Of a DNA stretch of 43,216 nt, positions 36,120 to 43,216 are shown one piece after another. Origin of the DNA: Desulfobacterales bacterium RIFOXYA12_FULL_46_15 (GTDB lineage Bacteria > Desulfobacterota > Desulfobacteria > Desulfobacterales > Desulfobacteraceae); the NCBI GenBank assembly GCA_001799395.1, contig MGTJ01000109.1:1-43216 (forward strand), written 5' to 3'. The translations under genes and the position numbers were made by a program. The notes beneath the pieces are model-generated. The model searched no databases. It was not told where the DNA came from and saw only the letters and a list, made by a program, of their open reading frames with translations. Position 1 is the stretch's first letter, and every line of letters begins with the position of its first letter.

Positions 36120-37268
36120 ATGTTTGAACTGAACAGATCTCAAAAAGAGATACAAAATGCCGCCAGGCAGTTTGCCAAAGGCGAATTTGACAGCCACCTG
36201 GCACTTGAGCTTGAAGAAAGCCGGGAATTTCCGAAAAAGATATGGCAAAAAGCGGCAGGACTGGGCTTTGTCGGGATTCAGTTACCTGAAGAATATTCAG
36301 GCGGCGGCCTTGGTCTTGTGGAAGCATGCCTGATTGCCGAAAATTTCTGCAGGGTTGATTCCACCTTTGGAATGGCACTCACCCTAGCTGGCGCAGGGTC
36401 GGAAGCGGTAGCCCGTTTTGCCGATGCCGGGTTGAAACAGACCATTCTTCCAAAAATCTGTGAAGGTGAGCTGCTTTCAGGCATTGCCTTTTCAGAAACC
36501 GACTATGGACTTGATCTGTCATCCATTAATACCATTGCCAAGCCGGCCGGCGATACCATTCTTATCAACGGGAAAAAAACCCATGTGGCCAACCTGGGAA
36601 CCAACGGGATCTATCTTGTGCTCTGCAAAACAGAGCTTAACCAGGCCCCCCCTGAAGAAAGCCTGAGCATGGTCCTTGTCAAAGGGGACCAAAGAGGAAT
36701 GAGCATTGAGGATTCCGGAAGGAAATTCGGGGCAAACATGACAGCAAGCGCCACCATAACCTTTGACAACGTTACCGTGCCAGGATCAAATCTAGTGGGA
36801 AAAAATGGAAAAGGGTGGTCCCAGGCCGGAAAATTGCTTGATGAACTCAAAATCCTGACCGCAGCCCAGGCCCTTGGCACAGCCCAGGGAGCCCTTGACC
36901 GTGCGCTGGGACATGTCAAACAAAGGGAGCAGTTTAACCGGAAACTTGGAAGGTTCCAGATTACCAGGCACAAAATCGCACTAATGGCAACAAAAGTGGA
37001 ACTTGCACGGCTGATCACCTTTCAGGCGGCTGATATGTTTGACAAGGGCATGGCAGATAGCACCTATATCTCAATGGCAAAAATGGTTTCTGCGCGAACC
37101 GCTGTGGAGGTGGCAGATGAGGCTATCCAGCTTTTCGGAGGATACGGGTACATGAAAGAGTCACAAGTTGAGCGCTTTTTCAGGGATGCAAAGGTTGCCG
37201 AACTTTGCTTTGGCGGCCTGACAGCCATGAAGGATATGATCGGTGAAGCAGTCATCGGAAAGATATGA
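36120..37268 (+). CDS. Acyl-CoA dehydrogenase, probable non-catalytic or divergent subunit
   Basis: 382 residues with the three ACAD domains. Seen: IAFSETDYGLDL (a changed version of TEPxAGSD), GKKTHVANLG, REQFNRKLGRFQ and LFGGYGYMKESQVERFFRDAKV. The catalytic Glu of the usual YEGTSEIQ motif is missing: the sequence is ELCFGGLTAM (361-370, Phe364 at the Glu position). The alternative Glu of IVD/LCAD enzymes also appears shifted by one residue (LLDELKIL, Glu242). With the following dehydrogenase it may form a mixed tetramer like ChsE1-ChsE2. Ribosome site ccggaggaaccatc, 18 bp after the thiolase. Confidence 0.88.
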   Translation: MFELNRSQKEIQNAARQFAKGEFDSHLALELEESREFPKKIWQKAAGLGFVGIQLPEEYSGGGLGLVEACLIAENFCRVDSTFGMALTLAGAGSEAVARFADAGLKQTILPKICEGELLSGIAFSETDYGLDLSSINTIAKPAGDTILINGKKTHVANLGTNGIYLVLCKTELNQAPPEESLSMVLVKGDQRGMSIEDSGRKFGANMTASATITFDNVTVPGSNLVGKNGKGWSQAGKLLDELKILTAAQALGTAQGALDRALGHVKQREQFNRKLGRFQITRHKIALMATKVELARLITFQAADMFDKGMADSTYISMAKMVSARTAVEVADEAIQLFGGYGYMKESQVERFFRDAKVAELCFGGLTAMKDMIGEAVIGKI

Positions 37269-37312
37269 TAACCCAAAGCCAAATCGCATATTAGAAAAAG
37301 GACACATATAAA

Positions 37313-38455
37313 ATGGATATCCTCAAATTCTCCAAAGAACATGAAAAATTCCGTGAACGCCTGGCAGGGTTTCTTGCCAAAGAGGTCACCCCTTTTATGG
37401 ACCAGTGGGAAAAGGACCGGATTGTTCCCAAGAGCATCTGGAAAAAGGCCGGAAGGGCCGGTTTTCTCTGCCCGTCCGTCTCAAAGGAATATGGCGGGCT
37501 GGGAGGGGACTTCCTCTATTCGGTCATTGTTTCTGAAGAATTTTCACGAATCGTGCACAGCGGTCTTGCCGCAAGCCTTCACAGTGATGTTGTTGTCCCC
37601 TATATTGAGTCTTTCGGGTCTGAAGAACAGAAAAAAAAATACCTTCCCGGGTGTGTCTCAGGAGATATCATCACAGCCATTGCCATGACAGAACCGGATG
37701 CCGGCAGTGATCTTGCCGGCATGAAAACAACGGCTGTCGGGCAGGGCGACCAGGTGGTGATCAACGGGTCCAAGACATTCATATCCAACGGTATCAACTG
37801 CGACCTAGTGGTGCTTGCAGCCATTGATCCGGCAATTACAGACAAGCATCAGGCAGTATCCCTTTATCTGGTGGAAGACAAAACCCCTGGGTTTAAACGG
37901 GGCCGGCATCTGGATAAAATGGGATGGAACAGTCAGGACACGGCGGAACTCTTTTTTTCCGACTGCCATATCCCCAAAGCCAACCGGCTGGGAGAGGCTG
38001 GATCAGGATTTATACAGCTCGTGATGAAACTGCAGCAGGAACGACTGGTCTGTGCCATGGGCGCTGTCTTTGCTGCAGAGCGCATCATGGAATTTGCAAA
38101 TGAATACTGCAAAAAGACTATGGTGAAAGAAAAGCCCCTGAACCGGTTCCAGGCGGTTCAGTTCGCCATTGTCGAGATGACGACAGATGTCAAGCTGGGC
38201 AGGACATTTGTGGAAAAACTCTGCGCTGACCACATGGAAGGAGAAAATATCGTGATTGAAACCTCCATGGCCAAATACTGGACCACGGATATGGTCAACC
38301 GGGTTGCAGAGCGGTGCATGGATTTGTTCGGCGAGTCTGCCGTGCTCGAATCCAACATCATGGCCCGGATAAAACGGGATGCCAGGGTGATGTCCATATT
38401 TGCCGGCACCAACGAGATTATGAAAGGGATCGCAGCAAAATTTATGGGGATGTAA
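37313..38455 (+). CDS. Acyl-CoA dehydrogenase (catalytic subunit candidate)
   Basis: 380 residues. AIAMTEPDAGSDLAGMKTTA (122-141) and NGSKTFISNG are canonical FAD/substrate motifs. The C-terminal motif is IFAGTNEIMK with Ala364 where MCAD-type enzymes have Glu, but helix G carries Glu243 (QQERLVCAMGA), the base position used by isovaleryl- and long-chain acyl-CoA dehydrogenases. It is therefore predicted active, forming the alpha-beta double bond and passing electrons to ETF. No ETF genes are in the window. It sits 44 bp after the other dehydrogenase. Confidence 0.92.
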   Translation: MDILKFSKEHEKFRERLAGFLAKEVTPFMDQWEKDRIVPKSIWKKAGRAGFLCPSVSKEYGGLGGDFLYSVIVSEEFSRIVHSGLAASLHSDVVVPYIESFGSEEQKKKYLPGCVSGDIITAIAMTEPDAGSDLAGMKTTAVGQGDQVVINGSKTFISNGINCDLVVLAAIDPAITDKHQAVSLYLVEDKTPGFKRGRHLDKMGWNSQDTAELFFSDCHIPKANRLGEAGSGFIQLVMKLQQERLVCAMGAVFAAERIMEFANEYCKKTMVKEKPLNRFQAVQFAIVEMTTDVKLGRTFVEKLCADHMEGENIVIETSMAKYWTTDMVNRVAERCMDLFGESAVLESNIMARIKRDARVMSIFAGTNEIMKGIAAKFMGM

Positions 38456-38476
38456 GCTTTAAAAAGGAGACTTTCG

Positions 38477-40186
38477 ATGATCCAAAACGATGACATAAGG
38501 CCGTGGATAAAATCCTATGATAAAGGATTGGCTCCGGATATTGAGATTCCTGACAAGACCTGTGTTGACCTTCTGGAAGAAAGTATGAAGGAAAATCCGG
38601 ACAGGCCCGTAATTTACTATATGGACAAGATTTTTCGCTTCAGGGATCTGGATGATCTGTCTGCAAGATTTGCTTCTTATCTGTACAAAAAGGGAATCGG
38701 ACCTGGCAAGGTGGTGGGCATAAACCTTCCAAACATCCCCCAATATCTGATTGCCCTTTCAGGTGCGTTTCGCGCAGGGGCGACCGTAACCGGCATATCC
38801 CCCCTGTTGTCTCCCCATGAAATGGCGTATCAAATAAATAACGCCAATGTACAGGCCCTGGTGACCCTGGATGTGCTGTTCGAGAAGAATTTATTGAAAA
38901 TCAAAGACGAGGTTCCCGGACTGGAAACAGTTATCACAACAGGTGTTGGAGATTATCTTGGGCCTGCCAGGCGAATACTGGGCAGTCTGCTGGGAAAGAT
39001 TCCAAAGGGGAAATGCATGCCTATCCCTGGAAAAGATGTTTTGCGGTTTCATCATGTGTTAAAAGAAACCCGGGCCCTGCCCCCTAAAATTAAAATAAGC
39101 CCTGAGGAGACCTGTCTGATCCAGTATACCGGCGGAACAACCGGGATACCGAAAGGGACGATTCTCACCCACGCCAATATGACGGCAAACTTCACCCAGA
39201 TATCTGCATGGGTCAATTTTAACGCCGGCTGTGACGTCCTGTGCTCTGCCTTTCCGCTCTTTCACCTGGCAGGACTTATGTTTAGCATGGCAGCCATGGC
39301 CAGCCAAAATCCCCAGTGCCTGATACCGGACCCGAGAAATACCGGACATATCTGCAGGCAAATCGCAAAATACAGCCCCACTGTCATGGCAAATGTCCCG
39401 ACCCTCTACCAGATGCTTCTTGAAGAGCCTGTCTTTAAAACCCTGGATTTTTCATCAACCCGGATTCTCATATCCGGGGCAGCCCCTTTTTCCATAGAGA
39501 GTATCCACGCCCTGGAAGCTGTGGTGGGTAAAGGCAAGGTCATGGAAGTCTACGGAATGACCGAAGCCAGCCCCATCCTGACCATGAACCCTTTTCAGGG
39601 GGAAAAAAAGCCCGGGTCGGTCGGGCTTCCGGTTCACAATACCAGGATTAAGCTGGTTGACATAGAGACCGGAACCAGGGAGGTCGATTTTGATGAAGAG
39701 GGCGAAATCATTGCATCAGGTCCCCAGATCACGGGGGGATATCACAACAGGCCCGAAGAGACCGCCAATGCCCTGAGACGTTTTAAAGGATCAACCTGGT
39801 TGTATTCAGGTGATATCGGAAAAATGGACAAAGACGGCTATCTCTATATTGTCGACCGCCTTAAGGATATGGTCATTGTCGGCGGATACAAGGTTTTTTC
39901 AAGAGAGGTCGAGGAAAAACTCGGCCAGCACCCTGATGTAGAATTCTGCGCCATTGTCGGGGTCCCTGATCCTGACAGGCCGGGAAGTGAAATTGTAAAG
40001 GCCGTGATTCAAATGGCGGCAGATTCCACAAAAAAAGATGCCAAAAAACTGGAACAGGAAATCATATCTTTTTGCAAGGAAAATATGGCATCCTTCAAAG
40101 CACCGAGAATCGTAGAGATTGTCGATGAAATCCCTCTTACTTCAGTGGGAAAGGTTGACAAAAAAGCACTCAGGAAGGTAAGATGA
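38477..40186 (+). CDS. AMP-forming acyl-CoA ligase (FadD-like)
   Basis: 569 residues. ATP-binding YTGGTTGIPKG at 217-227, VYGMTEASP in the core, YSGDIGKMDKDGYLYIVDRLKDMVIVGGYKV for the hinge, and the C-terminal catalytic lysine in SVGKVDKKALRK (Lys559). Known reaction: carboxylate + ATP + CoA to acyl-CoA + AMP + PPi. As the last enzyme of the operon it should activate the entry substrate. Specificity cannot be read from the sequence; the SCP2 and SCPx parts of the operon suggest a bulky or branched acid. Ribosome site aaaaggagactttcg. Confidence 0.93.
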   Translation: MIQNDDIRPWIKSYDKGLAPDIEIPDKTCVDLLEESMKENPDRPVIYYMDKIFRFRDLDDLSARFASYLYKKGIGPGKVVGINLPNIPQYLIALSGAFRAGATVTGISPLLSPHEMAYQINNANVQALVTLDVLFEKNLLKIKDEVPGLETVITTGVGDYLGPARRILGSLLGKIPKGKCMPIPGKDVLRFHHVLKETRALPPKIKISPEETCLIQYTGGTTGIPKGTILTHANMTANFTQISAWVNFNAGCDVLCSAFPLFHLAGLMFSMAAMASQNPQCLIPDPRNTGHICRQIAKYSPTVMANVPTLYQMLLEEPVFKTLDFSSTRILISGAAPFSIESIHALEAVVGKGKVMEVYGMTEASPILTMNPFQGEKKPGSVGLPVHNTRIKLVDIETGTREVDFDEEGEIIASGPQITGGYHNRPEETANALRRFKGSTWLYSGDIGKMDKDGYLYIVDRLKDMVIVGGYKVFSREVEEKLGQHPDVEFCAIVGVPDPDRPGSEIVKAVIQMAADSTKKDAKKLEQEIISFCKENMASFKAPRIVEIVDEIPLTSVGKVDKKALRKVR

Positions 40187-40290
40187 AAACATTATGAAAA
40201 ACAATGGTGCATTATCAGGAATAACCGAACTTGATCTGAGCCGTTGCAGTACAAACAAAATTTATCATCAAAAATATAGGAACAAGGTAG

Positions 40291-40914
40291 ATGGCAACCC
40301 CCCTTGAAAAGGCAAGACAGCAACCCGAATCGATGAAGGCAAAAATCCTTACATCTGCCAGAAAACTTTTCGGAGAATACGGATTCCACGGAACAACCAC
40401 CCGGATGATCGCCTCAGATGTGGGGATTGACATATCCACCCTCTATTACCACTGGGGTGAAAAAGGAGATCTGTATGAAGCCGTGATCGTTGACATGAAC
40501 GACGGCATCCGGGCAAAACTCACACAGGTGGAACAGATTATCAAGGGCCGCCCCCTGGCAGAGCGCATTGAAATTGCCGTGGATGAACTGGTTGACTACC
40601 TTTTCGAACATTCTGAATTATCAAACCTCGCCATTTTCAGTTATTTTACCAAAAACCGCCACAACAGCAGCGTTGATGAACGTATCCCGGAATTCATATC
40701 CGATATTGCCTATTCCATGGATCTTTCCACAAAACGGGGAAACGCCTCACCTTTTGCAAAGATGAAGGTGCTGAGCATCATGAACGCCATCCACAATTAT
40801 GTATCAGGAGAAGCCTTTTTTCTGCCCATGCTGGGAATCACACGGGAAGAATATATCTGCCTGACCAAGGAGACGGTTAAATTTTTTACGCTATCGAATT
40901 TCGTGGATGGATAA
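40291..40914 (+). CDS. TetR-family transcriptional regulator
   Basis: 207 residues. The N-terminal helix-turn-helix (about 15-62: ILTSARKLFGEYGFHGTTTRMIASDVGIDISTLYYHWGEKGDLYEAV) is typical TetR/AcrR; the C-terminal half is a helical ligand and dimer domain. It lies 104 bp after the CoA ligase in the same direction and is probably a local repressor of the beta-oxidation operon responding to an acyl-CoA or the free acid, as FadR/PaaR-type TetR proteins do. Operator sites were not convincingly found upstream of 30313. Confidence 0.88.
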   Translation: MATPLEKARQQPESMKAKILTSARKLFGEYGFHGTTTRMIASDVGIDISTLYYHWGEKGDLYEAVIVDMNDGIRAKLTQVEQIIKGRPLAERIEIAVDELVDYLFEHSELSNLAIFSYFTKNRHNSSVDERIPEFISDIAYSMDLSTKRGNASPFAKMKVLSIMNAIHNYVSGEAFFLPMLGITREEYICLTKETVKFFTLSNFVDG

Positions 40915-41009
40915 AACTGGGGTAAGAATATAGTAGACAATCAAGACAGTTTTCTGTTCAATTAACGCGTTGATTTCCAGTACTGTCCGGTTTTTAGGAT
41001 TAGTATTTA

Positions 41010-41059
41010 TGGCGCGCCCGGAGGGATTCGAACCCCCGGCCTACGGATTCGAAGTCCGC
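41010..41059 (-). other. Truncated tRNA-Arg (TCG) 3' half, integration attachment site
   Basis: Read on the minus strand it is a perfect tRNA 3' half: anticodon stem GCGGA/TCCGT around loop CTTCGAA (anticodon TCG, Arg), variable AGGCC, T stem and TTCGAAT loop, acceptor strand CGGGCGC, discriminator G and CCA. The D arm and 5' acceptor strand are absent; AT-rich DNA takes their place. This is what remains on one side when an element recombines into a tRNA gene; the complete copy is expected at the other end, beyond the window. A tyrosine integrase starts 167 bp away. Confidence 0.85.
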
Positions 41060-41185
41060 AAAATATAACATTGAAAGGAGTTGAAACCTATTCCGAAATA
41101 TAATAAAATATATATAAAATCAGGATATTTAAAAAAACATCATAATTATATCACTTGCTTTCAATGCAAAACAATTGTATGAATT

Positions 41186-41204
41186 TGCTTACATAGTGCT
41201 TACA
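41186..41204. repeat. Two TGCTTACA direct repeats upstream of the integrase
   Basis: Exact copies at 41186-41193 and 41197-41204, with 11-bp periodicity (one helical turn), 22 bp before the integrase start codon. The position suggests arm-type integrase or excisionase binding and possible autoregulation. Confidence 0.5.
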
Positions 41205-41226
41205 CAAAAAAGCAAGGGGGGTGACT

Positions 41227-42528
41227 ATGGGGGTAAACTTCACAGAAGGCAGGATAAACAATTTTAAATGTCCACCGAATAAAAAACAAATTTTCTTATG
41301 GGATTCCGACGTAAAAGGTCTTGGACTGCGAGCGACACCCGGAGCAAAAGTCTTTATCTTTCAAGGACGATTAAACGGAAAAAGCTTCCGGTTCAAGATC
41401 GGGGATTCGCGGACATGGCTACTGGATGCCGTTAGAAAAGAGGCTCGGAGAATACAGTCTCTTATAGATAAAGGCATAGACCCCCGACAAGACAAACAAG
41501 ATCAGTTACAAAAAACAGAAGATCGTCAGCAGGCCGAAAGCTGCCAGGGCATAACAGTGAAAGAGGTCTGGGATATTTATATTGAAAAACGGCGCAATGC
41601 AGAAAAAAACGGATGGGGCGCAAGGCATTACCTGGACCACATTAAGATTTCACAGCCAGGAGGAACCCCTGTTCTTAAAGGTAAAAGACTGACAAAGGCG
41701 GGACCATTGGCGGCATTAATGCCGTTGAAGCTTTCTGATATCACCCAGGAGGTAATTGAGGATTGGTTAAAGACAGAAGGCAAAAACAGAGGGGCCAGGG
41801 CCAGACTCGCTTTCTCTTTGTTGCGAGCTTTCTTAAAATGGTGTGAATCTGAAAAGGAATACAGAGGGTCAATACATCCAAACGTATGCAGCAGCAAATT
41901 AAAAAAAGAGTATATTCCGAAAATGAAAACCAAAGATGACTGTCTGCAAAAAGAACAATTGCAGGTATGGTTCCAGGCGGTTCAGGGGCTAAACAACAAG
42001 ATCATATCAGCATACCTTCAGAGCTTACTATTAACCGGGGCCAGGCGTGAAGAATTGGCGGGACTTAAATGGGAAGATCTTAATTTTCAATGGCATTCCA
42101 TGACAATCCACGACAAAGTAGAAGGGGAAAGGACAATTCCCTTGACACCATATGTATCCTTCCTTCTTGCAGCACTACCACGGAAAAATGAATATGTTTT
42201 TTATTCACAGACGGCAGCAGATCATAAAATATCAGAACCCCGACACGCACACAACAGAGCAATCAATGTTGCAGGAATCGATCATCTTACCATCCATGGG
42301 TTAAGACGGTCTTTTGGGACCCTTTCAGAATGGGTTGAATGCCCGGTTGGCGTTGTCGCACAGATAATGGGTCACAAACCTTCAGCTATTGCAGAAAAGC
42401 ATTACCGCCGGCGACCTCTGGACCTGCTGCGGATGTGGCACACAAAAATTGAGAAATTTATCCTGGACCAGGCAGGCATTGCACAACCAGAGCCTGGCCA
42501 GACTGGATTGAAAGTAGTAGGCGAATAG
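41227..42528 (+). CDS. Tyrosine site-specific integrase (DUF4102 arm domain)
   Basis: 433 residues from ATG 41227, which has a gggggg tract 6 nt upstream; a GTG two codons earlier is possible. The N-terminal arm-binding domain is about 1-90 (KGLGLRATPGAKVFIFQGRLNGKSFRFKIGD), the core-binding helical domain about 100-220, and the catalytic domain carries Arg (TGARREELAGLKW), Lys (HDKVEGERTIPL), the HGLRRSFGT box, MGHKPSAIAEKHY and the Tyr nucleophile in that last motif. Family knowledge: P4-type island integrases that use tRNA genes, agreeing with the adjacent tRNA-Arg fragment. Confidence 0.95.
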   Translation: MGVNFTEGRINNFKCPPNKKQIFLWDSDVKGLGLRATPGAKVFIFQGRLNGKSFRFKIGDSRTWLLDAVRKEARRIQSLIDKGIDPRQDKQDQLQKTEDRQQAESCQGITVKEVWDIYIEKRRNAEKNGWGARHYLDHIKISQPGGTPVLKGKRLTKAGPLAALMPLKLSDITQEVIEDWLKTEGKNRGARARLAFSLLRAFLKWCESEKEYRGSIHPNVCSSKLKKEYIPKMKTKDDCLQKEQLQVWFQAVQGLNNKIISAYLQSLLLTGARREELAGLKWEDLNFQWHSMTIHDKVEGERTIPLTPYVSFLLAALPRKNEYVFYSQTAADHKISEPRHAHNRAINVAGIDHLTIHGLRRSFGTLSEWVECPVGVVAQIMGHKPSAIAEKHYRRRPLDLLRMWHTKIEKFILDQAGIAQPEPGQTGLKVVGE

Positions 42529-42535
42529 CATATCT

Positions 42536-42608
42536 TCCCGGCCATAGGCATGACCTGATCAGTTGGGCCGAACAGCCACCACATGCCCCACGATGGCTCT
42601 GGCCGGGA
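42536..42608. repeat. Nested inverted repeats between integrase and cargo gene
   Basis: An outer 9-bp perfect inverted repeat (tcccggcca 42536-42544, tggccggga 42600-42608) encloses ggcatg (42547-42552)/catgcc (42582-42587). The folded form would be a branched hairpin in the 115-bp spacer. There is no T-run after the outer stem, so it is not a clear terminator; it may be a structured leader or a protein-binding site. Confidence 0.45.
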
Positions 42609-42643
42609 TCTTAAACTCAAGGGGCAAGCATGAAGGGGCGATC

Positions 42644-43216
42644 ATGAATCCATTTCCAGAACTCGACATAGACCGGTTAAGAGACAGTGCCCGTCACTGG
42701 ATCAAAGATGTTCGTGGGGATTTAGGCATTGGCATTGAGAGAATAACACTCTACCAATACCGTGCCAGCATTCCAATGGCAGCATTTTTGGGCCTAAATT
42801 TAAGGGATGACGAGGCAGGTACTAGTCCGCTGAAATATGCCGTTATCTTTACTCTCATTTGCCCCGGTGAAGCTCCGGAATCAAACGATCATGCAATGTG
42901 TCCGCATTCAAGTATTGAGAGCTTTGTCTCCCGATATACCAGCCATGAGGACGGCATACCAACCTTTGCATTGGACAGCATCAAGGAGGCTTATAAAGCC
43001 GATGCTCCGGCCAATTATTCAGAACAATGGACGTTCTTACCGGATTGTAACGGGCCAGGTTGTAAGGGGATCGCTTTGCCGACAGAAGTCAAGATAGATG
43101 AACCATCCGCTCTTTTATTTGATGAAGACAAGAGCTTCAGCCTGCTGATAAAAAACTGGGAAAAAGAAACTTCTGGGAAAAATCAGGTCAGGCTCAAATT
43201 ACCACCGTCACAAAAC
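42644..43216 (+). CDS. Partial open frame of unknown function, cut by the window end
   Basis: 191 codons open from ATG 42644 (MNPFPELDIDRLRDSARHW) to the last base with no stop; the upstream aaggggcg is a fair ribosome site. The translation has ordinary composition, including IKDVRGDLGIGIERITLYQYR, a Cys pair in DCNGPGC and a final charged stretch. No family was recognised. As the first gene after the integrase it should be element cargo, a regulator or a phage-like function. The spaced Cys residues could bind metal, but this is not demonstrated. Confidence 0.6.
   Translation, partial: MNPFPELDIDRLRDSARHWIKDVRGDLGIGIERITLYQYRASIPMAAFLGLNLRDDEAGTSPLKYAVIFTLICPGEAPESNDHAMCPHSSIESFVSRYTSHEDGIPTFALDSIKEAYKADAPANYSEQWTFLPDCNGPGCKGIALPTEVKIDEPSALLFDEDKSFSLLIKNWEKETSGKNQVRLKLPPSQN

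Larger units (their letters stand above)
40915..41226. other. Gene-free attachment-site region
   Basis: 312 bp between the TetR gene and the integrase. It holds a near-palindrome aattaacgcgttgatt (40960-40975) nested in a gacagt/actgtc inverted repeat (40945-40950, 40982-40987), the tRNA-Arg 3' fragment (41010-41059), about 125 bp of AT-rich DNA, and a TGCTTACA direct repeat before the integrase. No open frame of note. The chromosome-element junction should lie inside the tRNA fragment. Confidence 0.7.

Noticed and set aside
40194-40307. 37-codon frame between the CoA ligase and the TetR gene
   Set aside because: No ribosome site, overlaps the TetR start in another frame, low-information composition; not a supported gene.
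40945-40987. TetR operator or terminator formed by nested inverted repeats downstream of the TetR gene
   Set aside because: The outer repeat is only 6 bp with a 31-nt loop, the inner palindrome has a mismatch, and the site lies after, not before, the regulated genes. Kept only as part of the gene-free region.
41010-41226. Complete tRNA gene at the att site
   Set aside because: No D arm or 5' acceptor strand exists on the 5' side of the anticodon stem; only the 3' half is present, so it is listed as an attachment fragment.

Overview
The window looks like a chromosomal segment of a strictly anaerobic, probably sulfate-reducing member of the Desulfobacterales (Desulfobacterota). This is inferred from the gene mix: stacked hybrid histidine kinases, large CoA-linked beta-oxidation operons, a DHB4/MFE-2-type multifunctional enzyme, a YfiR/CHASE8 sensor pair and moderate GC. 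No rRNA or other taxonomic marker is present, so the assignment is an inference.

Layout. (1) 1-6.6 kb, housekeeping and accessory genes: a class III aminotransferase, a SAM methyltransferase, ferritin, a protein of unknown function behind a flagellar sigma-28-like promoter, a decayed SpoU/TrmH rRNA/tRNA methyltransferase pseudogene (in-frame stop plus internal deletion), an S4 RNA-binding protein, ApbE, and a YhcC-type radical SAM protein. (2) 6.7-11.8 kb, a co-directional block: mnmG, a zinc-finger-less DnaJ, hpt, a membrane-anchored MJ0042 zinc-ribbon protein with an acidic repeat, and tRNA-Met with its own promoter and terminator. (3) 11.9-22.6 kb, minus strand: a TonB-dependent receptor next to a compact hybrid NRPS-PKS locus. 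The 2342-residue line reads C-A-PCP-KS-AT-ACP-TE with no ketoreductase, and is followed by a free-standing ACP and a KAS III-like enzyme. It probably makes an N-acyl-aminoacyl beta-keto product, possibly a tetramate. (4) 22.8-30.1 kb, signalling: a YfiR-like periplasmic protein, a CHASE8-HAMP-PAS-GAF-kinase with three receivers, a CheR methyltransferase and a REC-PAS-kinase-REC protein.

(5) 30.3-40.9 kb, an operon that encodes a full CoA beta-oxidation turn: CoA ligase, two dissimilar acyl-CoA dehydrogenases, (R)-hydratase, (R)-hydroxyacyl-CoA dehydrogenase and SCPx-type thiolase, ending in a TetR regulator. Its most unusual feature is that two paralogous DHB4-type SDR modules are fused to different partners: hydratase-SDR-SCP2, and degenerate HMG-CoA-synthase-like-zinc ribbon/OB-SDR. 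Together they resemble a peroxisomal MFE-2 cut in two, with a thiolase-docking Zn finger added. (6) 41.0 kb to the window end is the start of an integrative element. A truncated tRNA-Arg(TCG) 3' half marks the attachment site, followed by a DUF4102 tyrosine integrase, a palindrome-rich spacer and a cargo gene cut by the window edge.

The best candidates for something new are the split MFE-2/HMGCS-like/DUF35 operon with its ACAD pair, and the small NRPS-PKS plus KAS III locus. Functions rest on motif recognition by eye; no searches were run.
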